Below, piece after piece: positions 44,013 to 53,316 of a stretch of DNA of 64,000 nucleotides. The position numbers and the translations under genes were made by a program. How positions within the stretch are numbered: the stretch's first letter is position 1; every line of letters begins with the position of its first letter. The notes below the pieces were generated by a model. That model did no database searches, was not told where the DNA came from, and worked only from the letters and a program-made list of their open reading frames with translations. This stretch comes from Aliikangiella marina (GTDB taxonomy: Bacteria > Pseudomonadota > Gammaproteobacteria > Enterobacterales > Kangiellaceae). Where the stretch lies: assembly GCF_007004765.1 (NCBI RefSeq), contig NZ_VIKR01000003.1, positions 186,001 to 250,000 on the forward strand. Reading direction: 5' to 3'.

Positions 44013-45629
44013 CTAAATGAATAATGCTTGTAGCTCTTCTGCGAGTATTTTTCGATTAATTTTTCCGTTCGGGTTTCGCGGTAATGACTCGCGTACGATG
44101 ATCGATTTTGGCTGCATGAAATTGGGAAGGTTTTTTTGACAAAATTTTAACAAGTCAGCTTCATCATAATTATCGATATCGATGACTTTAATCACTAGCA
44201 CCACCGCCTGTCCTAAACTTGGGTGAGGAATACCCAGTGCGGCAACCTCGCCTAAATTGGGGTAGTTGTATAGGCAATCCTCAAGCTCTGAGGGACTAAT
44301 TCGGTAACCAGATGACTTGATCATATCGTCCTGTCGACCGATAAAATAAAGAAAATCCTCTTCGTCCTTAACCACGGTATCTCCAGACCACACGGCAATT
44401 TCATCAATTAGTCCTTCAGCTATCTCTCTGGGAAGAGGCTTAAATCGAACTGCCGTTTTTTCGGGAGCGTTCCAATAGCCTAATGCGACATGGGGACCCC
44501 TGTGAACTAATTCGCCTTCTTCACCGGGCTGGCAGACTTTTCCTTGTGAGTTAATAACCAGTATCTCGGCATCAGGAATTGCCTTACCCATGGATGTTGG
44601 CCGGTTAGTAACTTCTTCGGGAGGTAGAAAAGTGCTTCGAAAAGCTTCGGTCAGCCCGTACATCAAAAAGGGAGAAGTTGTCGGTAATTGTTGTTGGAGT
44701 TTCTCTAAAGTTGCTTGCGGCATAGCACCACCGCTATTAGTGATGTAGCGCAAGCTCGCCTTAGCTTCCGCTGGCCATTCAATCTCTGCAAGTTGGACCC
44801 AGAGGGGAGGGACGGCTGCAAGGCCTGTAATCTGATGGGTGGTCACCGCTCGGATGACATCTTTGGGCAATAGGTACTCCATCAAAACGACGCTGGCACC
44901 GCTTAAAAAAGCGGTTGTAAGCTGTGATAGCCCATAATCAAAGCTAAATGGCAATACTGCAAGTAACCGGTCGTCTGGCGTGTTCTCAAGATATTCCGTG
45001 ACACTTTTGGCGCCGGCGACCAAATTTTGATGAGACAAAACCACGCCTTTCGGGTTGCCGGTACTGCCAGAGGTGTACAAGATTGCAGCAACATCTTGGC
45101 TGATGATTGGTGGCTGTGGTTTCTGCGCATCAAGGTGTGAGCCGATAGTTTGCCCGTTAAATAAGTCTGCGTAGTGAGTGTGGGGGTGACGACTGTGTTT
45201 ATCATCGTGGGATAACTCACCGTCAGTCAAAATAATCGCTTTTAAGCTTGTAATTGACTCTAAATGCGCGCTGATTTGTTTAAAACGGCTTTTGGAAGTC
45301 ACCAGGTAACTGACTTGGCAGTCGTCTAAAATGTAGTTAACTTGTGGGCCTTTAAGTAGTGGATTAATTGGTACGAAAACGCCACCTGCGATGGAGGTCC
45401 CATAAAATGCGATTACTGATTCCAATTGTTTGGGCAGATAAATCGCGACTCTTTCACTTTTATTAATGCCAAGTCGATTTAATCCATCGGCAAAGTCTTC
45501 GATCTCATTTTGTAAGTCTTGATAACTCTTTGAATTTGATTTATGAGTTATCGCAAGAGCTTGCGAACCTGCATTCGGGCTTCGAGTAAGCGTGTGATGA
45601 AATAAAGATTGATGCTGTGGCTGAGGCAT
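44013..45629 (-). CDS. acyl-CoA ligase (AMP-forming), exosortase-A-system-associated type
   Basis: A 538-residue adenylate-forming enzyme. AMP signature YTSGSTGNPKG (185-195), the A5-type MYGLTEAFRST, A8-type YRISPSELED, and the C-terminal catalytic lysine in PRNPNGKINRK. Activates a carboxylic acid substrate as its adenylate and passes it to CoA or a carrier. Together with the downstream decarboxylase it matches the two-gene pair that TIGRFAM classes as exosortase-A associated; a companion acyl carrier protein is expected but the 171-bp gap between them contains none. Divergent from galM. Confidence 0.8.
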   Translation of the reverse strand: MPQPQHQSLFHHTLTRSPNAGSQALAITHKSNSKSYQDLQNEIEDFADGLNRLGINKSERVAIYLPKQLESVIAFYGTSIAGGVFVPINPLLKGPQVNYILDDCQVSYLVTSKSRFKQISAHLESITSLKAIILTDGELSHDDKHSRHPHTHYADLFNGQTIGSHLDAQKPQPPIISQDVAAILYTSGSTGNPKGVVLSHQNLVAGAKSVTEYLENTPDDRLLAVLPFSFDYGLSQLTTAFLSGASVVLMEYLLPKDVIRAVTTHQITGLAAVPPLWVQLAEIEWPAEAKASLRYITNSGGAMPQATLEKLQQQLPTTSPFLMYGLTEAFRSTFLPPEEVTNRPTSMGKAIPDAEILVINSQGKVCQPGEEGELVHRGPHVALGYWNAPEKTAVRFKPLPREIAEGLIDEIAVWSGDTVVKDEEDFLYFIGRQDDMIKSSGYRISPSELEDCLYNYPNLGEVAALGIPHPSLGQAVVLVIKVIDIDNYDEADLLKFCQKNLPNFMQPKSIIVRESLPRNPNGKINRKILAEELQALFI

Positions 45630-45820
45630 AACTTAACTTGATTATTTTTGCCAATAATGGCTAATTTAACAGAAACACTAAGCAAGAGTGAATGCAGCTA
45701 TTTTACCTGAGATGCGGCGCCTCGTCAGTTATAACTTTGAGCAACTTCAGACTACGAGTTTTTTGGGATCTATGCTAGATTGTTAAGACAATATGAATCA
45801 TTGATTTGGCATCATCAAAA

Positions 45821-46816
45821 ATGAGTGAGCAAGATAAACTGCAGCAATATTTCTTAACCATGGAAAATGGCCTCAGCGTAACGATTTTAAATGTCGGTGC
45901 CACGGTCCAATCAATTAAAGTTCCCTACAAAGGTCGTCAAGCAGAAATGGTATTGGGGTATCTTAGACCTCAAGAGTATGTGACCGACAACTTTCATATG
46001 GGCGCAATTGCAGGACGATTTGCTAATCGAATTGCTAACGGTCAGTTTTCCCTTGGTGCTAATGACTATCAATTGCCGACGAATTGTGGCGATCACCATT
46101 TGCACGGTGGACCTAACGGATTCAATCGTAAAATTTGGCATTTAGTCGAAAGGTTTAATGACAATGAGCCTGGGGTAAAGCTCGAATGTACTTCTATTGA
46201 CGGCGAGGAAGGATATCCTGGAAATGTTACTGCGAGTGCAACTTACCGAATCGTTGATGGGCGTAAATTGGTCTTAGACATTGAAGCGTCAAGCGACCAA
46301 CCTACTCCAATTAATTTAACTGGTCACGCTTACTTCAATTTAAATGAAGGTAGTGGTTTAATTGATAACCACCTATTGCAAGTCAACGCTAATCGATATT
46401 TAACAACTGATGTTAATTGTATTCCCACTGGAGAATATAAAACAGTGGTATCTTCTGACTTAGATTTTTCAGAAGCAACGGAGTTGAAAGGACGTATCGA
46501 CTCGAGTTATGCGCCGATAAGAGCGCAGAAAGGCATTGATCACAATTTTATTATTAATGATTACAATCAACAAACTAAATTAGCGGCGACCGTTTTGTCA
46601 CCGCAGAGTGGTGTACAAATGCGTATTTATACCAATATGCCTGGCCTACAAGTTTACACCGGCAATCACTTAACGACACCATTCCAACCTTACCAAGGAC
46701 TTTGTCTAGAGCCACAATTTTTTCCTGACTCACCGAATCACCCTGAGTTTCCCAACTGTATATTAAGTCCGGGCGAGACCTATCATCATCAGATTGTTTA
46801 CGAATTTATTTGGTAA
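45821..46816 (+). CDS. galM: aldose 1-epimerase (galactose mutarotase)
   Basis: Interconverts alpha and beta anomers of glucose/galactose. About 331 residues from ATG 45821 (an in-frame TTG at 45806 would add five). Key features: AGRFANRIANGQF (substrate loop), GDHHLHGGPNGFNRKIW with the catalytic-region histidines, NLTGHAYFNL (the second catalytic His) and CLEPQFFPDSPN carrying the catalytic Glu. Length and order are standard for GalM. It stands alone, not in a gal operon, but is close to the sugar-nucleotide and polysaccharide genes later in the window. Confidence 0.93.
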   Translation: MSEQDKLQQYFLTMENGLSVTILNVGATVQSIKVPYKGRQAEMVLGYLRPQEYVTDNFHMGAIAGRFANRIANGQFSLGANDYQLPTNCGDHHLHGGPNGFNRKIWHLVERFNDNEPGVKLECTSIDGEEGYPGNVTASATYRIVDGRKLVLDIEASSDQPTPINLTGHAYFNLNEGSGLIDNHLLQVNANRYLTTDVNCIPTGEYKTVVSSDLDFSEATELKGRIDSSYAPIRAQKGIDHNFIINDYNQQTKLAATVLSPQSGVQMRIYTNMPGLQVYTGNHLTTPFQPYQGLCLEPQFFPDSPNHPEFPNCILSPGETYHHQIVYEFIW

Positions 46817-46865
46817 CTACTCATTTTTCACTCGTCGTGAAGGAACTATTGTAAACAGGAGAACG

Positions 46866-47426
46866 ATGTCTAAGTTTGAATATATAGCTGTTTTAGTTTC
46901 GTTAGTATTAGGGCTTGGAATTGCCAATATTCTAACAGGCCTTGGCAGAATGATTAATCGGCGTAATGAGTTCCCAATAGATGTCGTTCATTTTTTATGG
47001 AGCATCGCGTTATTTGTTGTTTTGGTATTAAATTGGTGGGTATTTTTTAAAAATAGCGAAGTCACCGAATGGACCTTCGAATATTTTCTATCCATTATTG
47101 TTTGGGCGGTTATCTTTTACTTAATGACGGTGGTTTTGTTTCCGACGGATAAAAATCTTGATCAGGATTATGGCAAAATTTTTCTTCAGAATCGTTCTTG
47201 GTTTTTAGGGTTATTTATTGCGTCAAATTTGATGGATATTATAGTAACCGCCTTGCGGGGACAGTTATTTAGTCCACCTTTTTATCTTCCATTTGTACTC
47301 CATTTTGTGGCTTTAGGCATAATAGGACTGAAAACTGAATCTCGAGCCTATCATGTCGGTTTCGCGAGCTATATTTTGTTTATTAGCTTGACTTGGTCGT
47401 TTTTCGTGAGGCTATTGCTAGTTTAG
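46866..47426 (+). CDS. multi-pass membrane protein of unknown function
   Basis: About 186 residues from ATG 46866, which has AGGAG seven bases upstream. Five or six hydrophobic segments are visible, starting with FEYIAVLVSLVLGLGIANILTGL, then LWSIALFVVLVLNWWVFF, and TM pairs around 75-95, 112-128 and 135-180. No catalytic motif recognised. Co-directional with galM and 49 bp after it. Confidence 0.65.
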   Translation: MSKFEYIAVLVSLVLGLGIANILTGLGRMINRRNEFPIDVVHFLWSIALFVVLVLNWWVFFKNSEVTEWTFEYFLSIIVWAVIFYLMTVVLFPTDKNLDQDYGKIFLQNRSWFLGLFIASNLMDIIVTALRGQLFSPPFYLPFVLHFVALGIIGLKTESRAYHVGFASYILFISLTWSFFVRLLLV

Positions 47427-47596
47427 CGTTAATTGAGTAGCAGCAGTTACATTAGTAGAGCTTTAGCTAGATTCTGTTCAACTATCGTTTTTAGCGGTAT
47501 TTGATATCGTCTTTTTCATGAAGCACAGACCTGAGTTACACGCACGTTAGCTAAGCTACCCAAGTCTTAGAAATTTGCACAGAGATTGTAATTGCG

Positions 47597-48121
47597 TTAA
47601 CTGTGCATTTTAGCGTAATCATCAGGCCTAAATTTCTTTAAAATTTGTTCGGGTAATTCGGGAGATTCTGAAGCCAGTGAGTCCATCTGTTGCTTTATAC
47701 GATGCAATTCTTCTTTACCTTCTTCAGTTGATTCGGCACATAAAATATTAATTTCTTCTAGGGAGCGTCTTGGATCACCATATCTTGCACCTGCCGATTT
47801 ATGACGTTCGGAGCGTTGGCTGAGTTTTAAAAAAGTTTGTAAGCCCGCGAGAATAGCTACCACTAAACTGATTAACCCGGATAAAGATTTCATCACGGGA
47901 ACAAATTCAGGTGCAATCCATTCAATTGGTACGATAACTTCCAAGCTACCAACAACCGCTGAAAGGGTGATGACAGTCATGCCGAGCATTAAATACTTCT
48001 TTTCATAATAGTTTCCTGCGGCATAATGCGCATCTTGAACGCTTGAAGCTCGTTTGTGCCAAAGGTTGATGACTTCATGAAGTTGAGCGTCGACATTGTT
48101 TTGATTGTTGTTCTCTGACAT
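47597..48121 (-). CDS. SLATT-domain-like two-TM protein
   Basis: A 174-residue protein with the layout of SLATT (SMODS and SLOG-associating 2TM effector) proteins: a helix with LWHKRASSVQDAHYAAGNYYEKK (20-42), TM1 about 44-63 (LMLGMTVITLSAVVGSL), TM2 about 76-98 (ending ILAGLQTFLKL), and a C-terminal SQRSERHKSAGARYGDPRRSLEEI helix. SLATT domains are predicted pore-forming effectors in nucleotide-second-messenger conflict systems. Here it is solitary: no nucleotidyltransferase or SLOG gene is adjacent (nearest is LtrA). Domain assignment is by pattern only. Confidence 0.6.
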   Translation of the reverse strand: MSENNNQNNVDAQLHEVINLWHKRASSVQDAHYAAGNYYEKKYLMLGMTVITLSAVVGSLEVIVPIEWIAPEFVPVMKSLSGLISLVVAILAGLQTFLKLSQRSERHKSAGARYGDPRRSLEEINILCAESTEEGKEELHRIKQQMDSLASESPELPEQILKKFRPDDYAKMHS

Positions 48122-48413
48122 GGATAGCTGGCCTCGGTGATTATAAACTGGTTTACAAACGTTAAGCTCAGACTATTTCAATACGACTTGATTCGAAATA
48201 CAACAGTATGAATAAACGAAGTTTAGCGTAAGAATTCAAAAACTTAAATCATTTTAACGAACTAAGAATGATTGACGAGTGACGGTTGTCGATGAGACCA
48301 ATAGGTTTTATCGTGTTTATGGTGGGCAAAATACTATCCAAACGGGAAGGTAAATAGATAAATCCTCACATACACGGCTAGTAAAGTTACGGTAATAAAC
48401 AAGTAGAGAATCC

Positions 48414-49604
48414 CTAGTTATTTTTAAACGTTTTCCAAGCGCGAGTTAATGGAAACGCGATTTGAGAAAAAAGTGCCGTCCCCCAAATTAAATTGCCTAC
48501 TATGGTGGGAACATAAGGGACCAGAAAAAAACAACCTATAGCGACAACAATCCCAAATAACCGTATTTGCCAGAGACCAAAGTCAGAGGCGACGCGATGT
48601 TCAATGACATGTTTTAATACCCATAGCATCGCGATATATCCAGCAAGACCAAAGCAGCCGATAGCGGCATACTTAGTCGGATAAGGTTCCCAAAATCCAA
48701 CTTTGACCTCTGCAGCTAATGCAACACCAACCATAACGCCACAAATCATTAATGTTAAATGTGCGAGCCACCAAGTTACTAGAGTTGATAACTTTCCATT
48801 TTTTGCTTTACCGTTTCCGACAAAGTCAAAGTAAATCCAGCACATCACAAACATTGCTATTCCACCGATAACAAAATTAACTAGTACATCAGGAGAAACT
48901 TTGTCGATACCTTTTTCCGATAGAGTAACAACGAGTTTAAAGAAACCTTCTCCCAAAACAATTAAAGTTAACAGTGCAAACCGTTCAGCCATATGCCTCA
49001 GTCGAGGCACGAATCGTTCAAACCGAAGCACTGAAATTCTCGGTATCATATACACCAATTGAGTAGCAATCATAGCCATTGCGAATACCCAGTAAGCATA
49101 GGGAGTTGGCAAAAAAGCGGTTATGGCAAAAATTATGGCAAAAATACTAAAGTTTCTAATTTGTTCAAAACACATGGAGCGAGTCGCTTCATTACTTCGT
49201 TTAGCACGGAAGTATAAACCTGCTAATAAAATTCGATTGATAGCGAAGCCGATAGCAAAATAACTCCAACCTTCTCCATCAATGTCAGGTATTGCTGCGG
49301 CCATAAACATTAGGGTACAAATCATTATTGACATAATAATTCGATGCCAAAAATCGGTACTCACATAAATCGAGTTAAAAATGCTCAGCTCGCCCCATGC
49401 ATACCACAACACGATAAAAACGCCAGCGAAGGTTAAGAAGCCATCAAAATCTAAATGTGCCGACAGATAATTTCCAAGTAAAAAAATTGTCACCACATGG
49501 ATTAAGTCATAAAACAATTCGGTCCAGTGAACATGGTCATGTGCACGCTCTAAATCCTGATGATGTTGCGGCTTACGCCACATAGGATGCTCTTCCAATG
49601 CCAT
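48414..49604 (-). CDS. low temperature requirement protein A (LtrA) family membrane protein
   Basis: A 396-residue integral membrane protein with about ten TM helices. The N-terminal HWTELFYDLIHVVTIFLLG matches the LtrA pattern (ELFfDLvfv) and HMAERFALLTLIVLGEGFFKLV matches the conserved second-half ERFxLxTLIVLGE. LtrA was described in Listeria for growth at low temperature; the biochemical function is unknown. Upstream of the SLATT-like gene on the same strand, with 292 bp between that hold nothing I recognise. Confidence 0.8.
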   Translation of the reverse strand: MALEEHPMWRKPQHHQDLERAHDHVHWTELFYDLIHVVTIFLLGNYLSAHLDFDGFLTFAGVFIVLWYAWGELSIFNSIYVSTDFWHRIIMSIMICTLMFMAAAIPDIDGEGWSYFAIGFAINRILLAGLYFRAKRSNEATRSMCFEQIRNFSIFAIIFAITAFLPTPYAYWVFAMAMIATQLVYMIPRISVLRFERFVPRLRHMAERFALLTLIVLGEGFFKLVVTLSEKGIDKVSPDVLVNFVIGGIAMFVMCWIYFDFVGNGKAKNGKLSTLVTWWLAHLTLMICGVMVGVALAAEVKVGFWEPYPTKYAAIGCFGLAGYIAMLWVLKHVIEHRVASDFGLWQIRLFGIVVAIGCFFLVPYVPTIVGNLIWGTALFSQIAFPLTRAWKTFKNN

Positions 49605-50028
49605 AATTTGCGCTTGATTTTATGTTTATTGATTATTCGTTTATTTAAGGAAGTTTTCGGAACAAAATATAGAATTACTCTGACAATGGTAATTTAATCG
49701 TAGGATAAAGTATAGCAAGCGCTACAATTGAACAATTGACACCGTTTAAAAAGCAACGCTAAGGCCTTGCGTTAAGCCTCTGCCATTTTAGAACCATCGC
49801 CGAACGCAATAACTTTCACCATAGTCTAGCGACTGGCGACATGATCATACGTCTTACCAATTGGTTTGATTTGGTCCTCATTTTGATAACTTTTGATGTT
49901 GAATGACAGACTTTCACCCAGCTTTGCTCAAGTTTAACTAACTCCTACTCCCTTGAGTAAGTTTTTTATTATCATGATGCTCGAAAATATGAGATATTGT
50001 TTTTATCCAAGTCGAATATTGCTGAATC
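49605..50028. other. 424-bp gene-free region between ltrA and the NPYQSP-type membrane protein
   Basis: AT-rich spacer with divergent promoters presumably at both ends. The only structures I see are a near-perfect palindrome AACGCTAAGGCCTTGCGTT (49755-49773) and a small hairpin TACTC-CCTT-GAGTA followed by T6 (49946-49968). No ORF is convincing. Confidence 0.4.
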
Positions 50029-50496
50029 ATGAAAAAACAGCACAACCCTTATCAATCACCCGATGCAGAGATATATTTAAAATTACCCCCTAAAAAGGGA
50101 AAAAATCTCTGGAAGGCGTTTTTTGTCATATCCTTTTTATTATATTTAATCGCTTTATTTTTTATTTTAGATTTCATTCGTAATGATCCGCTGATTACTA
50201 CCTTTGATTTAATCATTGATACACTGTTGCTCACTGGACTTTACGGGTTCGCTTTTGATCGAAAACTATTATTTAAAGGGTTTTGGATAGTTCTTTTAAT
50301 TTCCGCGATGGGTATTGATGCCTATGATTATTTTGCTAATGGTTTTGTGTCTTCTGATGCTGGTGAACTGTTTGTTTTCTATCTTGCGATTTCACTCTTT
50401 TTATTAACCGTTTCTTTTATCCAATATTTGGCTCTCTTTATGTATTCGTTCAGTTCTGATGATATTTGGAGACAGGAAAAAAATATGAGTGAATGA
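50029..50496 (+). CDS. small membrane protein of unknown function
   Basis: 155 residues. The N-terminal MKKQHNPYQSPDAE is an NPYQxP motif found at the start of many unrelated bacterial membrane proteins with short cytoplasmic heads. Four TM helices follow (about 30-50, 58-75, 82-97, 111-140), with a short charged tail. No functional motif. Monocistronic, 130 bp before the ECF sigma gene. Confidence 0.6.
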   Translation: MKKQHNPYQSPDAEIYLKLPPKKGKNLWKAFFVISFLLYLIALFFILDFIRNDPLITTFDLIIDTLLLTGLYGFAFDRKLLFKGFWIVLLISAMGIDAYDYFANGFVSSDAGELFVFYLAISLFLLTVSFIQYLALFMYSFSSDDIWRQEKNMSE

Positions 50497-50625
50497 CTAT
50501 TTGAAACCTATTGGTCTTGATAATTGAAGTCCTCAATCGTGTGGGCTGTTCGCTAAAAAAATATTGCATGATGAGTAAACCGTTTTCTAGTCAACCGCAC
50601 TAACTTTAAAAAGTGGAGTATTTAC

Positions 50626-51207
50626 GTGTCAGTAATCGAATTGAGCGACCGCCAGCTGGTCAAACAATTCCAAAGTGGAGACAGAAAAGCGTTTGAAGCG
50701 TTTATTCGTCGCTATCAAGACCGGTTACTGCGTATTGCACTTGTTTCACTGTATGCCAGTAAGGATGCAGAAGATGCGGTTCAGGAGACCTTTTTGCGGG
50801 CATATACCGGGTTGTCGAGCTTTCGTTTTGGCGCTGAACCCTTTACCTGGCTTTATCGAACCTTAAAAAATGTCTCTAGTGAGTTGAATAAGCGTCATCT
50901 GCGGCATCAGGGAGGTGAAGGTGGCAGTTTAAATGACGACAATACGCTAGGGCATGCAAATGCTCTGGAGTCCCAGTGGAGCGGCCAAGATGAGCTTGGA
51001 GATGCGCTAGCTTCGTATAAAATGGCTAAGCAAGTTAAAAATCTGGTCGACCAACTGCCGCCACAGCAAAAGGAAATCGTCATTTTGCGAGTGTTTGAGG
51101 AACTTTCTGTGCAACAAACCGCCAAGATTCTTGGTTGTAGAGAAGGCACAGTGAAAGCAAATTTACATAAAGCGATGAATAATCTTCGCCAACTCAGCCA
51201 AAAATAG
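50626..51207 (+). CDS. ECF-type sigma factor (RpoE-like)
   Basis: 193 residues from a GTG preceded by AGTGGAG. Region 2: LVKQFQSGDRKAFEAFIRRY, AEDAVQETFLRAYTGL and the WLYRTLKNVSSELNKR helix; region 4: LPPQQKEIVILRVFEELSVQQTAKILGC, REGTVKANLHKAMNNL. A likely anti-sigma (one TM) starts 11 bp downstream and an exported protein follows, forming a three-gene stress unit. Confidence 0.92.
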   Translation: MSVIELSDRQLVKQFQSGDRKAFEAFIRRYQDRLLRIALVSLYASKDAEDAVQETFLRAYTGLSSFRFGAEPFTWLYRTLKNVSSELNKRHLRHQGGEGGSLNDDNTLGHANALESQWSGQDELGDALASYKMAKQVKNLVDQLPPQQKEIVILRVFEELSVQQTAKILGCREGTVKANLHKAMNNLRQLSQK

Positions 51208-51217
51208 GTATTAATTG

Positions 51218-51670
51218 ATGAAGAAAACGTCAGACAACGAATTAGCCGAGCTTGTTGAGCAATATAAAAAGGTTGAGGCCCCCACCTATCTAGCCAGTAA
51301 AATCATGGCGAATATTGAAAGTGAGCCAAGTCGCAGGTCGTATGGTATGCCAGTGTTTTCAGCTATGTTTTCTTTGGCAATACTTGCCTTATTTGTGCTC
51401 ATCACACCGAATGATCAAGTTGATAGTCAAGATAGTAAATATTCTGCAATTCCTTCCATGTCAGAAGCAAGCAAGGTGATTGCGAATAAGCCAAAGATGG
51501 TCATGCCTAGCCTAACTAGTCTCGGAGGCGTGGCCACTCATGTATCGATGCCAAGCCGAAAAGTCTTAGATTCTCAGATGACAAGGTCTCCGACAAATAA
51601 GTCGCCTGAAGCAAAGGACATTCGTAAAAGCGAGCGCCCAAATGATGAAACAATCAAACGACTGATTTAA
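51218..51670 (+). CDS. single-TM protein, probable anti-sigma
   Basis: 150 residues; ATG 51218 (an in-frame TTG at 51215 gives the same protein plus one). Acidic/charged N-terminus (1-43) that would bind sigma, TM at about 45-63 (FSAMFSLAILALFVLIT), and a Ser/Lys-rich periplasmic tail without motifs. No zinc-binding HxxxCxxC is present, so the family is unclear; assigned by position behind the ECF gene. Confidence 0.6.
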   Translation: MKKTSDNELAELVEQYKKVEAPTYLASKIMANIESEPSRRSYGMPVFSAMFSLAILALFVLITPNDQVDSQDSKYSAIPSMSEASKVIANKPKMVMPSLTSLGGVATHVSMPSRKVLDSQMTRSPTNKSPEAKDIRKSERPNDETIKRLI

Positions 51671-51737
51671 TCAGTTTAGTGAGCTAAATTAATTTATTTG
51701 ATTTTAATTTAAATGGTAATGCGGGAGATAAGTAACC

Positions 51738-52145
51738 ATGAAAATAGTAAAGTTGGTGATACTAGTATTAATTTTAAATGTATCTTTGATCGACTCAAGT
51801 AAAGCGAACGACAATGTTCCACCAGAAGTGCAAAAGATGAGCGCTTTCTTGGGATTGATGGATCAATTCTATGGGATTGTCGGCTCGATGAATGATGTGA
51901 GTAATGATCCCACCAAAGCGGCGATCATGCAGATGTTTAAGATCCAGGAAATCTACGAGCAGCGTGGGGAAAAAGCGAAAGCGGCAGAAGTTTTTAGAGC
52001 GGTCATTAAGGAAGCAAAAGATCCCGCATTAAGAAATGCAGCAACCATTATGCTAGGTGATTTATTGAAAGAAACAGGACAAGCTGACGAAGCCATTCGT
52101 ACCCTACGCAGCGGTTTATTAGAAAACGTAAAGCGAGCTAAATAA
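51738..52145 (+). CDS. exported TPR-like protein of the ECF operon
   Basis: 135 residues with a signal peptide (about 1-23, ILVLILNVSLIDSSKA). The mature part is helical: KIQEIYEQRGEKAKAAEVFRAVIKEAK and TIMLGDLLKETGQADEAIRTLRSG resemble two tetratricopeptide-like helix pairs. Likely periplasmic and controlled by the ECF sigma factor two genes upstream; target unknown. Its 3' end overlaps the terminator. Confidence 0.6.
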   Translation: MKIVKLVILVLILNVSLIDSSKANDNVPPEVQKMSAFLGLMDQFYGIVGSMNDVSNDPTKAAIMQMFKIQEIYEQRGEKAKAAEVFRAVIKEAKDPALRNAATIMLGDLLKETGQADEAIRTLRSGLLENVKRAK

Positions 52146-52163
52146 TGTGGCGCTCGCTTTTTT
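52130..52163. terminator. intrinsic terminator overlapping the TPR-like gene's stop
   Basis: AAAGCGAGC (52130-52138) pairs with GCTCGCTTT (52152-52160), followed by T's; the stem begins inside the last codons and includes the TAA. Confidence 0.8.
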
Positions 52164-52186
52164 GACCTTACCTAAAACGCTCAGCT

Positions 52187-53089
52187 TTAGAAGAGCGCCA
52201 ATGCAGCCATAAATGAGGCTAGGGTAGCCAAAGCGAGTAAAAACAAATACAAAACGATTATTACAAAGGTTTTAGGAATGACTAGCCAATAGGTTTGTTG
52301 ATAAACACGTTTTTGTGCTTGTGCGAGGTAGAAAGGCAATACTATGCTCAACGCTGACCACCATGGATTATATTGTGCTAGACCATAAATGATTAATATG
52401 CTGATCATTAGCCAACTTTGAAAGTGTAATGAAAATATCAAGTGGTCGAAATAGAGAACGCGTTTAAACAAGTAAAGTAATTTTAATAAAAGTGCAAAAA
52501 TAGGCATGAACAGTATCAGTACATTAGGGACGATATCTTCCAATTTGTTAAAGATCCGATCCATTACCACCTGTGCATCTGTTGTTTTAAGGATCGCCAT
52601 TTTTTCACTAAAAAATTGGTCAAACCATTCAGTAAAGGCCTTATCGTCTTCTCTATCAAAGCTAATTAACTTAAAAGTTGGTTGGCCCTCAGTCTTCTCC
52701 TCTTTGCCTATCAAAATATCACCGATGTAAACATTAGTGTCCTTTACATCGGGGGAAGGAATATCAAATACAAAGAAAAAAAGTAGGCTAATAACCAGAT
52801 ACATTCTGATTGGAGGTAATATCGAAACTCGTTTCCCTTCAATAAACTGACGACTCAAAAAGCCCGGTTTCGTCATTAAGTGTAGGAGACTTTTGTAGAA
52901 CTTAGAATCGAAGCGAAGGATATCTTCGGAAGCTTCCGAAATCATGTAAGCCACAGTTCCGCGTCGACTTCGTTGCGGCTGCCCACAAGTCGCGCAGTAA
53001 GGTCCCGTTAACTCTGCCTGGCAATTAGCACAACGAGTAGCGGGGGGTTGAGTGACCGGTTTGATTAAATCGGACAAGAGGAATTCCAT
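52187..53089 (-). CDS. DUF3667-type membrane protein with N-terminal zinc ribbon
   Basis: 300 residues. A CxxC zinc ribbon (CANC ... CATC, about 20-36) lies before a cytoplasmic helix, then four or five TM helices (about 95-112, 190-215, 225-242, 248-262, 272-298). RYMLVISLLFFFVF-like membrane segment after SILPPIRMY is the DUF3667 core. Function unknown, perhaps a stress-related membrane protein. Convergent with the ECF operon, 27 bp from its terminator. Confidence 0.65.
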   Translation of the reverse strand: MEFLLSDLIKPVTQPPATRCANCQAELTGPYCATCGQPQRSRRGTVAYMISEASEDILRFDSKFYKSLLHLMTKPGFLSRQFIEGKRVSILPPIRMYLVISLLFFFVFDIPSPDVKDTNVYIGDILIGKEEKTEGQPTFKLISFDREDDKAFTEWFDQFFSEKMAILKTTDAQVVMDRIFNKLEDIVPNVLILFMPIFALLLKLLYLFKRVLYFDHLIFSLHFQSWLMISILIIYGLAQYNPWWSALSIVLPFYLAQAQKRVYQQTYWLVIPKTFVIIVLYLFLLALATLASFMAALALF

Positions 53090-53316
53090 CGTTTTTTGTT
53101 ATTAACCGCTAATCTAATCAATGGTTAACATCATGTAAAGTGCGAGCAGGCTAAAGTTTGTTTAATTTTGGGAGATTACCAAGGTTGAGCATGATTACTC
53201 AAAATCTGTCTAGCGTTACGCCGGCTAATTAAGTCTTTTATCGGCAAAAAGGCAGAACTCACCGGTATTCTCGACTAATATAATGAATAAGCATTCTTAG
53301 TAAAGTAGGAGCCGAT

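Noticed and set aside
49946-49968. Small hairpin with T6 as a terminator
   Set aside because: Only a 5-bp stem and no upstream gene on the + strand to terminate.
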